Assembly (NCBI RefSeq): GCF_017312725.1
Contig: NZ_BOPO01000107.1
Span: 1 to 64,000, forward strand
Length of the DNA stretch: 64,000 nt
Direction of reading: 5' to 3'
DNA from: Actinocatenispora comari
Lineage (GTDB): Bacteria > Actinomycetota > Actinomycetes > Mycobacteriales > Micromonosporaceae
In this document: positions 8,639 through 16,893 of the stretch, in pieces
How positions within the stretch are numbered: position 1 is the stretch's first letter
Layout: every line of letters starts with the position of its first letter
The notes under the pieces: generated by a model
What the model saw: the letters and a program-made list of their open reading frames with translations, nothing else
Told to the model about the DNA's origin: nothing
Database searches by the model: none
Program-made: the position numbers and the translations under genes

Positions 8639-9499
8639 ATGGACGAAGACGACATCAAGGACGTACTGCGGCGGGCCCTGCCGGACGAGTTGCCGCCCGG
8701 CGAACTGGACCGGTCCCGGCTGCTGCGCGACGGTCGCCGGCTGCGGCGCCGGCGGCGTGCCGTCGGGCTTGGCGGTACCGGTGCGGCCGCGGTCGCCGCC
8801 GTCGCGGTGGCCGTCGGCGTCGCCGCGACCCAGACCGGGCCGGACGCCCACCGGTCGGTACCGGCCGGGCCCCGGGCCAGCGTGCGGGCGACGCCGAGCC
8901 GCACCGACACCGCGCTGCCCAGCCCGTCGAAGCAGCAGCGGCTGGAGACCGACCAGCAGCGCGTCGTCCGGCTCACCAGCGCGGTCAAGAGCGTGCTCGG
9001 CAAGCTCGTCCCGGGCGCCTCGTACAGCGTGCGCAGCTACCCGGCGCCGACCGACGAGTACCCGCCGCTGCAGCTGATCCAGCGGCAACACACCTGGTAC
9101 GAGGGGAAGGCGTTGCTGACCACCGCGGCCGGCAGCGGCTCGGTCGACATCGGCATCATGCCGGCGGACGGCACCGACGCGGCGCAGGTCGCCGGCTGCG
9201 GCACGCCCGACGAGCCGCCCCGGTACCGGAAGGGCACGTTCGCGTGCACGACCCGGTACTACAACGGGCTGGCGGTGTCGGTGCGGACCGAACGCAACCC
9301 GAACGGTGCCCGCATCGTGCGCGTCGCGACCCGGCTGGACGCCGCCACCGTCGTCTCGGTCGAGGTGTCCAACATCGATCCGAACGACGCGCCGGCCGAA
9401 CGGCTGCCGCCGGCGCCGGACCCGATGGCGGCCGAGCCCGTCGTGTCCGACGACCAGGCCGTCGCCGTCGCCACCGACCCGAGCCTCACGCTGGGCTGA
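8639..9499 (+). CDS. Single-pass membrane protein cotranscribed with sigma factor
   Basis: 286 residues. Residues 1-42 are charged and cytoplasmic (MDEDDIKDVLRRALPDELP and an Arg-rich stretch just before the membrane), 43-63 form one Ala/Val-rich helix, and the rest is extracytoplasmic, starting with a Pro/Ser/Thr linker. Two cysteines (AGCGTPDEPP and TFACTTRYY) could form a disulfide. The layout is that of an anti-sigma-like or sensor partner for the sigma factor just upstream, but no zinc-type anti-sigma motif (HxxxCxxC) is present, so the regulatory role is inference. ATG at 8639. Confidence 0.85.
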   Translation: MDEDDIKDVLRRALPDELPPGELDRSRLLRDGRRLRRRRRAVGLGGTGAAAVAAVAVAVGVAATQTGPDAHRSVPAGPRASVRATPSRTDTALPSPSKQQRLETDQQRVVRLTSAVKSVLGKLVPGASYSVRSYPAPTDEYPPLQLIQRQHTWYEGKALLTTAAGSGSVDIGIMPADGTDAAQVAGCGTPDEPPRYRKGTFACTTRYYNGLAVSVRTERNPNGARIVRVATRLDAATVVSVEVSNIDPNDAPAERLPPAPDPMAAEPVVSDDQAVAVATDPSLTLG

Positions 9500-9567
9500 A
9501 CGACCTGATCATCGCCAGCGCCGGGGCTCCTCGCCCGGCCGAAGGTGCCGCACCAGGCCCGGGCGGG

Positions 9568-10479
9568 TCAGCCGGCGATGGTGGCGCGGATGCCCCAGGC
9601 ACCCCGCCACGTCTCCCCCGGTGCCAGCACGATCAGGTCCTGGCCGGTGCGCAGCGCGTCCGGCGGGCAGGTCATCGGCTCCACCGCGAGCGACCGGCGG
9701 GTCCGCGGCGGCTTCGCGGTGTCCGCGGTGAACAGCTGCACCCAGCCGAACGACTCGTCCGCCCACAGCGTCACCATGTGCCCGCCCGGGCTGGTCAGCG
9801 TCACCTCCATGGTCCCGGCGTCGCCGCGGGACAGGTTGGTGAACGCGGTGTCCAGCACTGTGTCGCCGATCGGCCGGGAGGTACCGAAGTCGTACCCGGT
9901 GCCGGCGACCGGCTCGGTCCGCACCGGCAGGCCGCGCTCGTCGGTGCGCAGCAGGGTGCGGGCCGGCACCCGCAGCAGCCACTCGTCGAGCGGGCCGGGC
10001 AGCCGCAGGTACGGGTGGCAGCCGAGGCCGAACGGCGCCGGCGCGTCGGCCAGGTTGCGCACGCTGTGCTCGGCCCGCAGCCCGTGCTCGGACACCGTCC
10101 ACCGGGTCGTCAGCGCCAGCGACCACGGGTACCCCGGCTGGGCCGGCACCGCGCAGCCGACCGTGACGGAGTCCGGGGTACCGGCGAGGCGGCGCCACGG
10201 CATCCAGCGCACCAGGCCGTGGATCGCGTTGTGCCTGGCCGGCTCGCTCAACGCCAGCTGGTACTCGCCGCCACCGAACTCGTAGCGCCCGTCCCGCAGG
10301 CGGTTCGGCCACGGGGCGAGCTGGGCGCCGGCGCCACCGGGACAGATCTCGTCGGTGCCGTACCCGTCGAGGACCGGGACGTCGCGCACCCCGTACGCGC
10401 GGATGCCGCCGCCGACCTCGACCACGGTGGCGCGGTGCGTGCCGGCCTCGATGTCCCACTGTTCGCCCGAGAGCGCCAT
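9568..10479 (-). CDS. Aldose 1-epimerase family protein
   Basis: 303 residues of beta-sandwich galactose-mutarotase type. Expected active-site elements are seen: Arg60 in PWPNRLRDG, His87 in HNAIHGLV, His155 in GLGCHPYLRL and the general base Glu267 in AVEPMTCPPDA. The family interconverts alpha and beta anomers of aldoses in the cytoplasm; the actinobacterial subgroup may act on other sugars. Start ATG at 10479 is preferred because AGGAAGG lies upstream and the protein begins like homologues. It is the gene downstream of the HxlR regulator on the same strand, with 46 bp between. Confidence 0.93.
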   Translation of the reverse strand: MALSGEQWDIEAGTHRATVVEVGGGIRAYGVRDVPVLDGYGTDEICPGGAGAQLAPWPNRLRDGRYEFGGGEYQLALSEPARHNAIHGLVRWMPWRRLAGTPDSVTVGCAVPAQPGYPWSLALTTRWTVSEHGLRAEHSVRNLADAPAPFGLGCHPYLRLPGPLDEWLLRVPARTLLRTDERGLPVRTEPVAGTGYDFGTSRPIGDTVLDTAFTNLSRGDAGTMEVTLTSPGGHMVTLWADESFGWVQLFTADTAKPPRTRRSLAVEPMTCPPDALRTGQDLIVLAPGETWRGAWGIRATIAG

Positions 10480-10525
10480 GCCGCGCAGCCTTCCTGTGCC
10501 GTACCGGTGGATCCCGGACAGGAAT

Positions 10526-10963
10526 CTACCGAGCCGCGGCCGGCTCGGCGGCACGATCCACCCCGGCCGGACCCGAACGCGTGGGGTCGGTGTCGTACCG
10601 GGCGCGGGCGGCCTCCACGTCGTCCAGGTGCCGCTCGGTCCACTCCCGTACCGCGACCAGCGGCGGGGCGAGGCTGCGGCCGAGGTCGGTGAGCGCGTAG
10701 CCGACCGACGGCGGCGAGGTCGGGTACACCCGGCGGGTCACGAAGCCGTTGCGCTCCAGCGCCCGCAGGTTCGCGGTCAGCACCTTCTGGCTGACCCCCT
10801 CGATCTGCCGGCGCAGCTCGCCGAACCGGTGCTCGCCGGTCAGCAGCGCGCCGACGATCAGCGCGGTCCACTTGTTCGCGATCACGTCGAGCAGCGACCG
10901 GCAGGGGCATTGCGCCAGGTAGGCATCGTAGCGGTGTTCTTGCTGGTCATTGGTGGTTTCCAT
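10526..10963 (-). CDS. HxlR-family transcriptional regulator
   Basis: 145 residues with the HxlR winged helix: CPCRSLLDVIANKWTALIVG (19-38), FGELRRQIEGVSQKVLTANL and RALERNGFVTRRVYPTSPPS (wing). Cys19 and Cys21 sit at the position of the redox- or electrophile-sensing cysteine of HypR/QorR-type members, so thiol sensing of quinones or aldehydes is plausible. It is divergent from a quinone-reductase-like gene with 93 bp between, where a good palindrome is found. It probably represses that gene and itself. Confidence 0.94.
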   Translation of the reverse strand: METTNDQQEHRYDAYLAQCPCRSLLDVIANKWTALIVGALLTGEHRFGELRRQIEGVSQKVLTANLRALERNGFVTRRVYPTSPPSVGYALTDLGRSLAPPLVAVREWTERHLDDVEAARARYDTDPTRSGPAGVDRAAEPAAAR

Positions 10964-10971
10964 CGGGTACC

Positions 10972-10992
10972 TAGGCTACAAGATTGTGCCTA
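10972..10992. promoter_or_regulatory. Putative HxlR operator
   Basis: TAGGCTACAA-GA-TTGTGCCTA is a near-perfect inverted repeat (one extra base in the left arm) lying between the divergent HxlR regulator and the oxidoreductase gene, 9 bp from the regulator start. QorR/HxlR regulators bind such palindromes over divergent promoters. Confidence 0.6.
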
Positions 10993-11056
10993 CTGGCCAA
11001 CCAGCACCGGTCGTTCGATGATCGTGGCGACGCCATCGGCAGACGGGAGAACAGTG

Positions 11057-11998
11057 ATGCGGGCGATCGTGTGCGACGGCTTCGGCGGTCCGGAGGTACT
11101 GAAGGCGGCCGAGCTGCCGCGACCCGAGCCGCTCGGCACCGAGGTACTGGTCCGGGTGCACGCCGCCGGGGTCAACCCGGTCGACTGGAAGACCCGCGCC
11201 GACGGCCAGACGCCGGCGCCGGTCGGCCCCGACCCGTACGTGCTCGGCTGGGACGTGTCCGGGGTGGTCGAGCAGGTCGGCGTCGGCGTGACCCGGTTCG
11301 CGGTCGGCGACGAGGTGTTCGGCATGCCGTGGTTCCCGCGCCCGGCGGGCGGTTACGCCGAGTACGTGACGGCGCCGTCCCGGCAGTTCGCCCGCAAGCC
11401 GGCCGGGCTCGACCACGTCGCGGCGGCCGGCCTGCCGCTCGCCGGGCTCACCGCCTGGCAGGCGCTCGTCGACACCGCCGACGTACGGCCCGGGCAGCGG
11501 GTCCTGGTGACCGCCGCGGCCGGCGGCGTCGGCCACCTCGCCGTGCAGATCGCCAAGGCCCGCGGCGGGTACGTGCTGGGCACCGCCAGCGCCGGCAAGC
11601 ACGACGAGCTGCGCTCGCTCGGCGTGGACGAGCCGATCGACTACACCCGCGTCGACGTGGCGGACACGGTACGAGACGTCGACGTGGTCCTCGACCTCGT
11701 CGGCGGCGCCGCCGGCCCGTCGCTGCTGCGGGTGCTGCGACCCGGCGGCATCCTGATCCCGATCGCCGGCGGGGCGAGCGACGCCACGGTCGCCGCCGCC
11801 ACGGCCGCCGGGGTCCGCGCGGCGACCGTCCTCGTCGAGCCGGACGGCGCGGCGCTGACCGAGCTGTCCCGGCTGGTCGACGACGGGCACCTCGGGGTAC
11901 GGGTCGCCGCGACGTTCCCGCTGGCCGAGGCGGCCGAGGCGCACCGGCTGGGGGAACAGGGCCGCACCCTCGGCAAGATCGTCCTCACCGTGTCGTGA
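11057..11998 (+). CDS. NADPH:quinone reductase-like medium-chain dehydrogenase
   Basis: 313 residues. N-terminal GroES-like domain (MRAIVCDGFGGPEVLKAAEL and HAAGVNPVDWKTR), then a Rossmann domain with VTAAAGGVGHLAVQIAKARG near 150-170. The zinc-binding residues of alcohol dehydrogenases are absent, placing it in the zinc-independent quinone oxidoreductase/enoyl reductase group. It would reduce quinones or alpha,beta-unsaturated carbonyls with NADPH. Divergent from an HxlR regulator with a shared operator, as in QorR-QorA systems. ATG at 11057 with ACGGGAGAA upstream. Confidence 0.93.
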   Translation: MRAIVCDGFGGPEVLKAAELPRPEPLGTEVLVRVHAAGVNPVDWKTRADGQTPAPVGPDPYVLGWDVSGVVEQVGVGVTRFAVGDEVFGMPWFPRPAGGYAEYVTAPSRQFARKPAGLDHVAAAGLPLAGLTAWQALVDTADVRPGQRVLVTAAAGGVGHLAVQIAKARGGYVLGTASAGKHDELRSLGVDEPIDYTRVDVADTVRDVDVVLDLVGGAAGPSLLRVLRPGGILIPIAGGASDATVAAATAAGVRAATVLVEPDGAALTELSRLVDDGHLGVRVAATFPLAEAAEAHRLGEQGRTLGKIVLTVS

Positions 11999-12044
11999 CC
12001 GCCGGGATGGCGGATCGGTTCTCGGTCGGTGGCTGCGCAGGGAC

Positions 12045-12101
12045 GGCGGTTGTCCACAGGAATGGTGGTTGTCCACAGGGGTGGTGGTTGTCCACAGCCA
12101 C
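12045..12101. repeat. Three 19-bp repeats, each with a perfect DnaA box
   Basis: Three units of GGTGGTTGTCCACAGGGGT type begin at 12045, 12064 and 12083. Each contains TTGTCCACA (12050-12058, 12069-12077 and 12088-12096), which is the actinobacterial DnaA-box consensus. All boxes face the same way at exact 19-bp spacing. The array lies between two convergent genes, not at an origin with dnaA or dnaN nearby. Confidence 0.85.
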
Positions 12102-12161
12102 GCGACGACAGGCGGCGGATGACCGTTTCGACGGCTAGCGTGGACGCCGGGGTGCCCCCCA

Positions 12162-12209
12162 GGGTGGGTGGGGGTGTCTCTCCCCCGCGACGAACACCCA
12201 CCCCACCCG
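12162..12209. terminator. Hairpin between convergent genes
   Basis: A G/T-rich arm (GGGTGGGTGGGGGTGT, 12162-12177) and its near complement (ACACCCACCCCACCC, 12194-12208) flank a 16-nt loop. One slipped base breaks perfect pairing. It sits 12 bp beyond the stop of the MFS gene on the minus strand and downstream of the oxidoreductase on the plus strand, so it can serve both as a terminator; no U-tract is seen, as is usual in this GC range. Confidence 0.55.
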
Positions 12210-12220
12210 CTCGGCGCTGG

Positions 12221-13537
12221 TCAGGAACCCTCGGTCGCTGGCGCCGGGCCGCGCCCGTCGTAGCGGCGCAGCGCCGGGAACACCAGCGCCAGCACCACGA
12301 TCACCGCAGTCGCGGCAAGGCCGCCGACCGTCCATGCGGCGGTCGGCCCGAACGCCTGCGCGGTCAGCCCGGCGCGCACGTCGCCGAGCCGGGGCCCGCC
12401 GGCGACCACCGCGGTGAACACGCCCTGCAGCCGGCCGCGCAGCTCGTCCGGCGCGTGCAGTTGCAGGATCGTCTGCCGGTAGACGGAGCTGACCAGATCA
12501 GCGCAGCCCGCGGCGGCGAGGAACAGAACGGCGAGCCACAGCGAGCGCGCCAGCCCGGCGGCGGCGACCGCCAGACCCCAACAGGCGACCGCGCCGACCA
12601 GCGCCAGGCCCTGCCGGCGGATCCGGCCGATCCAGCCGGAGAACAGCCCGCCGACGACGGCGCCGATGGCGATCGCCGAGTACAGCCAGCCGGCCGCGCC
12701 CTCGCCGCCGAACTGCAGCCGGGCCACGGCGGGAAACAGCGCCCGCGGCATCGCCAGCACGTTCGCGGTCAGATCGGCGGCGAACGACAGCCACAGCAGC
12801 GGGGTGGCGGCGATGAACGCCAGCCCGGACAGCACGGCGCGCAGGTCCGGCCGGTTCTGCCGGCCGAGCGGCGGCATCGCCGGCAGCCGGAAGCTCGCCC
12901 ACAGCGACACCGTGAACAGCACCGCGTCCACCCCGTACGCGGCGGCGTAGTGGCCGGTGCCGAGCACCGCGCCGGCGAACAGCGGACCGATCACGGTGGC
13001 CACGCTGGACACGGTGAAGTTGAGCGTGTTCGCCGAGGGCACCAGCCCGGTCGGTACCAGCCGGGGCACGATGGCGCCGCGGGTCGGCGACACGACCGCG
13101 AAGCCGATCGCCTGCAGCGCGGTCAGCACCAGCAGCAGCACCGGACTGTTCAGCCCGAGCAGCGCCTGGGCCAGCAGCGCGAGGGTGACGCCCCAGGTGA
13201 ACAGCGAGCCGACCAGGATCAGCCGGCGCCGGTCCAGCACGTCGGCGATGGCGCCGCCCCAGATCGCGAACACCACCAGCGGTACCAGCCCGGCGAGGCC
13301 GAGGTAGCCGTTCCACGCCGGCTGGTGGGTGATGGCGTCCATCTGCACCGGTACCGCCACCGCGGTGACCTGGAAGCCGACGAACGAGACGCCGTTGCCG
13401 ATCCACATCCGCCGGTACGCGGGGTAGCGCAGCGGCCGGGTGTCCACGGCGATGCGGCCGAGCAGCCCGCGGCGCGCGGCGGTACCGGTGTCGGGGGTGT
13501 CGGACGGGGTGGTGTTCGAGGCGGGGGTGCGGGTCAC
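12221..13537 (-). CDS. MFS transporter, enterobactin-exporter (EntS)-like
   Basis: 438 residues, 12 hydrophobic segments. RYPAYRRMWIGNGVSFVGFQ at the start, IADVLDRRRLILVGSLF (motif A variant) and SPTRGAIVPRLVP are typical of the MFS_3/EntS-like exporters. Substrate unknown. GTG start at 13537 overlaps the stop codon of pdxH in a GTGA arrangement, so translation is probably coupled to pdxH. The C-terminus ends in a short charged tail. Confidence 0.9.
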   Translation of the reverse strand: MTRTPASNTTPSDTPDTGTAARRGLLGRIAVDTRPLRYPAYRRMWIGNGVSFVGFQVTAVAVPVQMDAITHQPAWNGYLGLAGLVPLVVFAIWGGAIADVLDRRRLILVGSLFTWGVTLALLAQALLGLNSPVLLLVLTALQAIGFAVVSPTRGAIVPRLVPTGLVPSANTLNFTVSSVATVIGPLFAGAVLGTGHYAAAYGVDAVLFTVSLWASFRLPAMPPLGRQNRPDLRAVLSGLAFIAATPLLWLSFAADLTANVLAMPRALFPAVARLQFGGEGAAGWLYSAIAIGAVVGGLFSGWIGRIRRQGLALVGAVACWGLAVAAAGLARSLWLAVLFLAAAGCADLVSSVYRQTILQLHAPDELRGRLQGVFTAVVAGGPRLGDVRAGLTAQAFGPTAAWTVGGLAATAVIVVLALVFPALRRYDGRGPAPATEGS

Positions 13538-14208
13538 GGGGCGAGCCGCTCCAGCCGCCACGCCGCGCCGTCCCGGCGATACCGCAGCCGGTCGTGCACC
13601 CGGTTCTCGCGGCCCTGCCAGAACTCGACGGTGTCGGGTGCCAGCCGGAAGCCGCCCCAGTGCGGCGGGCGCGGTACCGGGGTGCCCTCGGGCCACCGCG
13701 CCGCGTACGAGGCGAACGCGGCGTCCAGCACGTCCCGCGAGTCGATCACCTGCGACTGCGGGCTGGACCAGGCGCCGAGCTGGGAGCCGCGCGGCCGGGT
13801 CGCGAAGTACCCGTCCGACTCGGCCGGGTCGACCCGGGTCACCGGGCCGCGGACCTGCACCTGCCGGTGCAGCCCGTACCAGGGGAAGGTGACCGAGGCG
13901 TACGGGTTGGCCGCGAGCTGCGCACCCTTCGCCGACGTGTAGTTGGTGTAGAACACCAGCCCGGCCGCGTCGTACCCCTTGAGCAGCACGGTGCGGCTGG
14001 CCGGGTGGCCGGCGGGGTCGACGGTGGCGAGCACCATCGCGTTCGGCTCGGGCAGGCCGGCGTCGGTGGCGTCGGTGAGCCAGCGGCCGAGTTGGACGTG
14101 CCAGTCGGCGGCGAGTCCGGCCGGGGCGATGCCGACGCTGGCATACTCCGCACGCATCGTGGCGAGTCGGGCGGAGTCGATCGGCGCTGGCGTGTCGGGC
14201 ACCAGCAC
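13534..14208 (-). CDS. pdxH: Pyridoxamine 5'-phosphate oxidase
   Basis: About 224 residues. It oxidises pyridoxamine or pyridoxine 5'-phosphate to PLP with FMN and oxygen. Diagnostic segments: ASRTVLLKGYDAAGLVFYTN (FMN site), SAKGAQLAANPYASVTFPWY, QVQVRGPVTRVDPAESDGYF, ATRPRGSQLGAWSSPQSQVI and the C-terminal VEFWQGRENRVHDRLRYRR. Starts considered are GTG at 14208 and GTG at 14202; GGGAGAAG immediately upstream fits the second slightly better. An in-frame ATG further up would run toward the divergent citrate synthase promoter and is unlikely. The MFS gene overlaps its stop codon. Confidence 0.95.
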   Translation of the reverse strand: MLVPDTPAPIDSARLATMRAEYASVGIAPAGLAADWHVQLGRWLTDATDAGLPEPNAMVLATVDPAGHPASRTVLLKGYDAAGLVFYTNYTSAKGAQLAANPYASVTFPWYGLHRQVQVRGPVTRVDPAESDGYFATRPRGSQLGAWSSPQSQVIDSRDVLDAAFASYAARWPEGTPVPRPPHWGGFRLAPDTVEFWQGRENRVHDRLRYRRDGAAWRLERLAP

Positions 14209-14341
14209 ATCTTCTCCCGCACCCCGACCGGTCCAGGTGTCGAATGCGACACAGCGGGCACCGTTCGCCGCTGGCTGACAGGTTGACTCGGTAGGGATAC
14301 CCGACATCGGCGGCGAGACGACGAGATCTGGAGACTGCGGG

Positions 14342-15445
14342 ATGGCCGACTTCACACCGGGGCTGGAGGGCGTGGTCGCCTTCGAGACCGAGATCAGCGA
14401 GCCCGACAAGGCCGGCGGTTCGCTGCGGTACCGCGGCGTCGACATCGAGGACCTGATCGGCCGCGTCTCGTACGGGGACGTGTGGGGCCTGCTGGTGGAC
14501 GGTGAGTTCGGGCACGGGCTGCCGCCGGCCGAGCCGTTCCCGGTGCCGGTGCACACCGGCGACGTCCGGGTCGACGTGCAGAGCGCGGTGGCCCAGCTGG
14601 CGCCGCACTGGGGGCTGCGGCAGCTGCTCGACATCGACGACGCGCGGGCGCGCAGCGACCTGTCCCGGGTGTCGGTGACGGCGCTGTCGTTCATCGCGCA
14701 GTCGGCCCGCGGCGTCGGGCTGCCGGCGGTACCGCAGAAGATCATCGACCGGGCCGGCACGATCGTCGAGCGGTTCATGATCCGCTGGCGCGGCGAGCCG
14801 GATCCGCGACACGTCAAGGCGGTCGACGCGTACTTCACCTCCGCCGCCGAGCACGGCATGAACGCGTCCACGTTCACCGCCCGGGTGATCGCCTCGACCG
14901 GGGCGGACGTGGCGGCGGCGATGTCCGGCGCGATCGGCGCGCTGTCCGGGCCGCTGCACGGCGGCGCGCCCAGCCGGGTACTGCACATGATCGAGCAGGT
15001 GGAGGAGACCGGCGACGCCGAGTCGTACGTGCGCGGCGTGCTCGACCGGGGCGAGCGGCTGATGGGCTTCGGGCACCGGGTGTACCGGGCGGAGGACCCG
15101 CGGGCCGCCGCGCTGCGCCGGGTCGCGCGCGAGCTGGACGCACCCCGGTACGAGGTGGCCGAGGCGCTGGAGCGGGCCGCGCTGGCGGAGCTCGCGGCGC
15201 GCAAACCCGATCGGGTGCTCGCCACCAACGTCGAGTTCTGGTCCGCCGTGGTGCTCGACTTCGCCGAGGTACCGGCCGAGATGTTCACCTCGATGTTCAC
15301 CTGCGCCCGGGTGGGCGGCTGGTCGGCGCACATCCTGGAGCAGAAGAAGCTGGGCCGGCTGGTCCGCCCGTCGGCCCGCTACGTCGGCCCGCCGCCGCGC
15401 CGCCCCGCCGACATCCCCGGCTACCCCACCGTGCACACCCTCTGA
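14342..15445 (+). CDS. Citrate synthase (type 2/methylcitrate synthase-like)
   Basis: 367 residues, the short bacterial form. Active-site elements are His206 in SGPLHGGAPS, His245 in MGFGHRVYRAEDPR and the C-terminal Asp in FWSAVVLDFAEVP; the substrate-binding His171 is in AEHGMNASTF. It condenses acetyl-CoA (or propionyl-CoA) with oxaloacetate; residues alone do not separate citrate from methylcitrate synthase. Position next to pdxH and serC matches the conserved actinobacterial second citrate synthase (citA-like). ATG with TCTGGAGACTGCGGG upstream. A TTGACT -35-like element lies at 14283-14288. Confidence 0.93.
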   Translation: MADFTPGLEGVVAFETEISEPDKAGGSLRYRGVDIEDLIGRVSYGDVWGLLVDGEFGHGLPPAEPFPVPVHTGDVRVDVQSAVAQLAPHWGLRQLLDIDDARARSDLSRVSVTALSFIAQSARGVGLPAVPQKIIDRAGTIVERFMIRWRGEPDPRHVKAVDAYFTSAAEHGMNASTFTARVIASTGADVAAAMSGAIGALSGPLHGGAPSRVLHMIEQVEETGDAESYVRGVLDRGERLMGFGHRVYRAEDPRAAALRRVARELDAPRYEVAEALERAALAELAARKPDRVLATNVEFWSAVVLDFAEVPAEMFTSMFTCARVGGWSAHILEQKKLGRLVRPSARYVGPPPRRPADIPGYPTVHTL

Positions 15446-15594
15446 CGCCCGCGCCGCGGGGCCGTACCGGCTGCCGGCGGCGCGGTCCCGCGGCGAGGGC
15501 CACGGCGGTACCCGGTGCCGGCAGCGGCGGCGTGGTTGGCAGGATGGTGGGCGGCAGCGTCGCCGTGAGAAGTCCGCCGACCATGGAGCGTGAC

Positions 15595-16710
15595 GTGGGT
15601 CTGCCCGACATCAGGATTCCGGCCGAGCTGCTGCCCGCCGACGGCCGGTTCAACTGCGGCCCGAGCAAGATCCGGCCCGAGCAGGTCGCCGCGCTGGCCG
15701 CGGTCGCCGGCGACTACCTGGGTACCTCGCACCGCCAGCGCACCGTCCGCGACCAGGTGGCGCGGCTGCGGCGCGGCGTCGCTGCGCTGTTCGGCGCCCC
15801 GGACGGGTACGAGGTGGTGCTCGGCAACGGTGGCACCACCGCGTTCTGGGAGGTCGCGACGTTCGGCCTGGTGCGCGAGCGGGCACAGCTGGCGAGCTTC
15901 GGCGAGTTCGGCCAGAAGCTGGTGGACGCGATGACCGCGGCGCCGTTCCTGACCGACCCGAGCGTGCGGACCGCCCCGCCCGGCGAGGCGGTCGCGCTGG
16001 CGCCCGAGGACGGCGTCGACGTGTACGGCACGCCGCAGAACGAGACGTCCACCGGCGCCGCGGTGCCGGTACGCCGGGTCGACGGCGGGCTGATGCTGCA
16101 CGACGCGACCAGCGGGGCCGGCGGGCTGCCGGTCGACCTGACCGAGACCGACTGCTACTACTTCGCGCCGCAGAAGTGCCTCGGCTCGGAGGGCGGGCTG
16201 TGGCTCGCGATCCTGTCCCCGGCGGCGCTGGAGCGGGCCGAGCAGGTGCACGCGTCCGGCCGGTACGTGCCGGCGTTCCTCGACCTGACCGTGGCGATCG
16301 ACAACTCGCGCAAGGACCAGACGTACAACACGCCGTCGCTGTCGACGATCCTGCTGGCCGCCGAGCAGGTCGACTGGATCCTGGCCAACGGCGGCCTGGA
16401 CTGGTCGGTGCGGCGCTGCGCCGAGTCCGCCGCGATCCTGTACGACTGGGCCGAACGCACCGACTACACGACGCCGTTCGTGACCGACCCGGGGCTGCGC
16501 TCGACCGTGGTCGGCACCGTCGACCTGGCGGACGGGATCGACGCGCCGACGGTGTCCGCGGTGCTGCGGGCGAACGGGGTGCGCGACACGGAGCCGTACC
16601 GCAAGCTCGGCCGCAACCAGCTGCGGGTGGCGCTGTTCCCGTCGATCGAGCCGGCCGACGTGGCGGCGCTGACCCGTTGCGTGGACCACGTCGTCGGCCA
16701 GCTCGCCTGA
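15595..16710 (+). CDS. serC: Phosphoserine aminotransferase
   Basis: 371 residues, actinobacterial-type SerC. It is a fold-type I PLP enzyme making 3-phosphoserine from 3-phosphohydroxypyruvate and glutamate. The PLP lysine is Lys194 in YYFAPQKCLGSEGGLW; FNCGPSKIRPEQV and TSHRQRTVRDQV near the N-terminus are the substrate-binding signatures. GTG at 15595 is preferred because GGAG lies 6 nt upstream; ATG at 15583 (four residues earlier) is the alternative. Serine made here and serine degraded by SdaA at the left of the window act on the same pool. Confidence 0.95.
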   Translation: MGLPDIRIPAELLPADGRFNCGPSKIRPEQVAALAAVAGDYLGTSHRQRTVRDQVARLRRGVAALFGAPDGYEVVLGNGGTTAFWEVATFGLVRERAQLASFGEFGQKLVDAMTAAPFLTDPSVRTAPPGEAVALAPEDGVDVYGTPQNETSTGAAVPVRRVDGGLMLHDATSGAGGLPVDLTETDCYYFAPQKCLGSEGGLWLAILSPAALERAEQVHASGRYVPAFLDLTVAIDNSRKDQTYNTPSLSTILLAAEQVDWILANGGLDWSVRRCAESAAILYDWAERTDYTTPFVTDPGLRSTVVGTVDLADGIDAPTVSAVLRANGVRDTEPYRKLGRNQLRVALFPSIEPADVAALTRCVDHVVGQLA

Positions 16711-16893
16711 CCCGGATCGGCCACCGGGACGCGCGACCGACCCTCGGTACAGGCCGCTGACCGGCACCGACGCCGATCGGTACCGGACTGTCGGATCGAC
16801 GATTATCTCGATGAGTGTCGGCGTGGCCTGGCATCGACCCGCTAGGGTTCGGCGTACCGTGACGTGACGGGTGTCGAGGGACGGAGGACAGCG

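Noticed and set aside
12221-15436. A 1071-codon open frame covering MFS, pdxH region and antisense to citrate synthase
   Set aside because: Only the part from 13537 down resembles a protein family; the upstream part is antisense or out of frame to citrate synthase and pdxH. Long chance frames are normal at this GC content.
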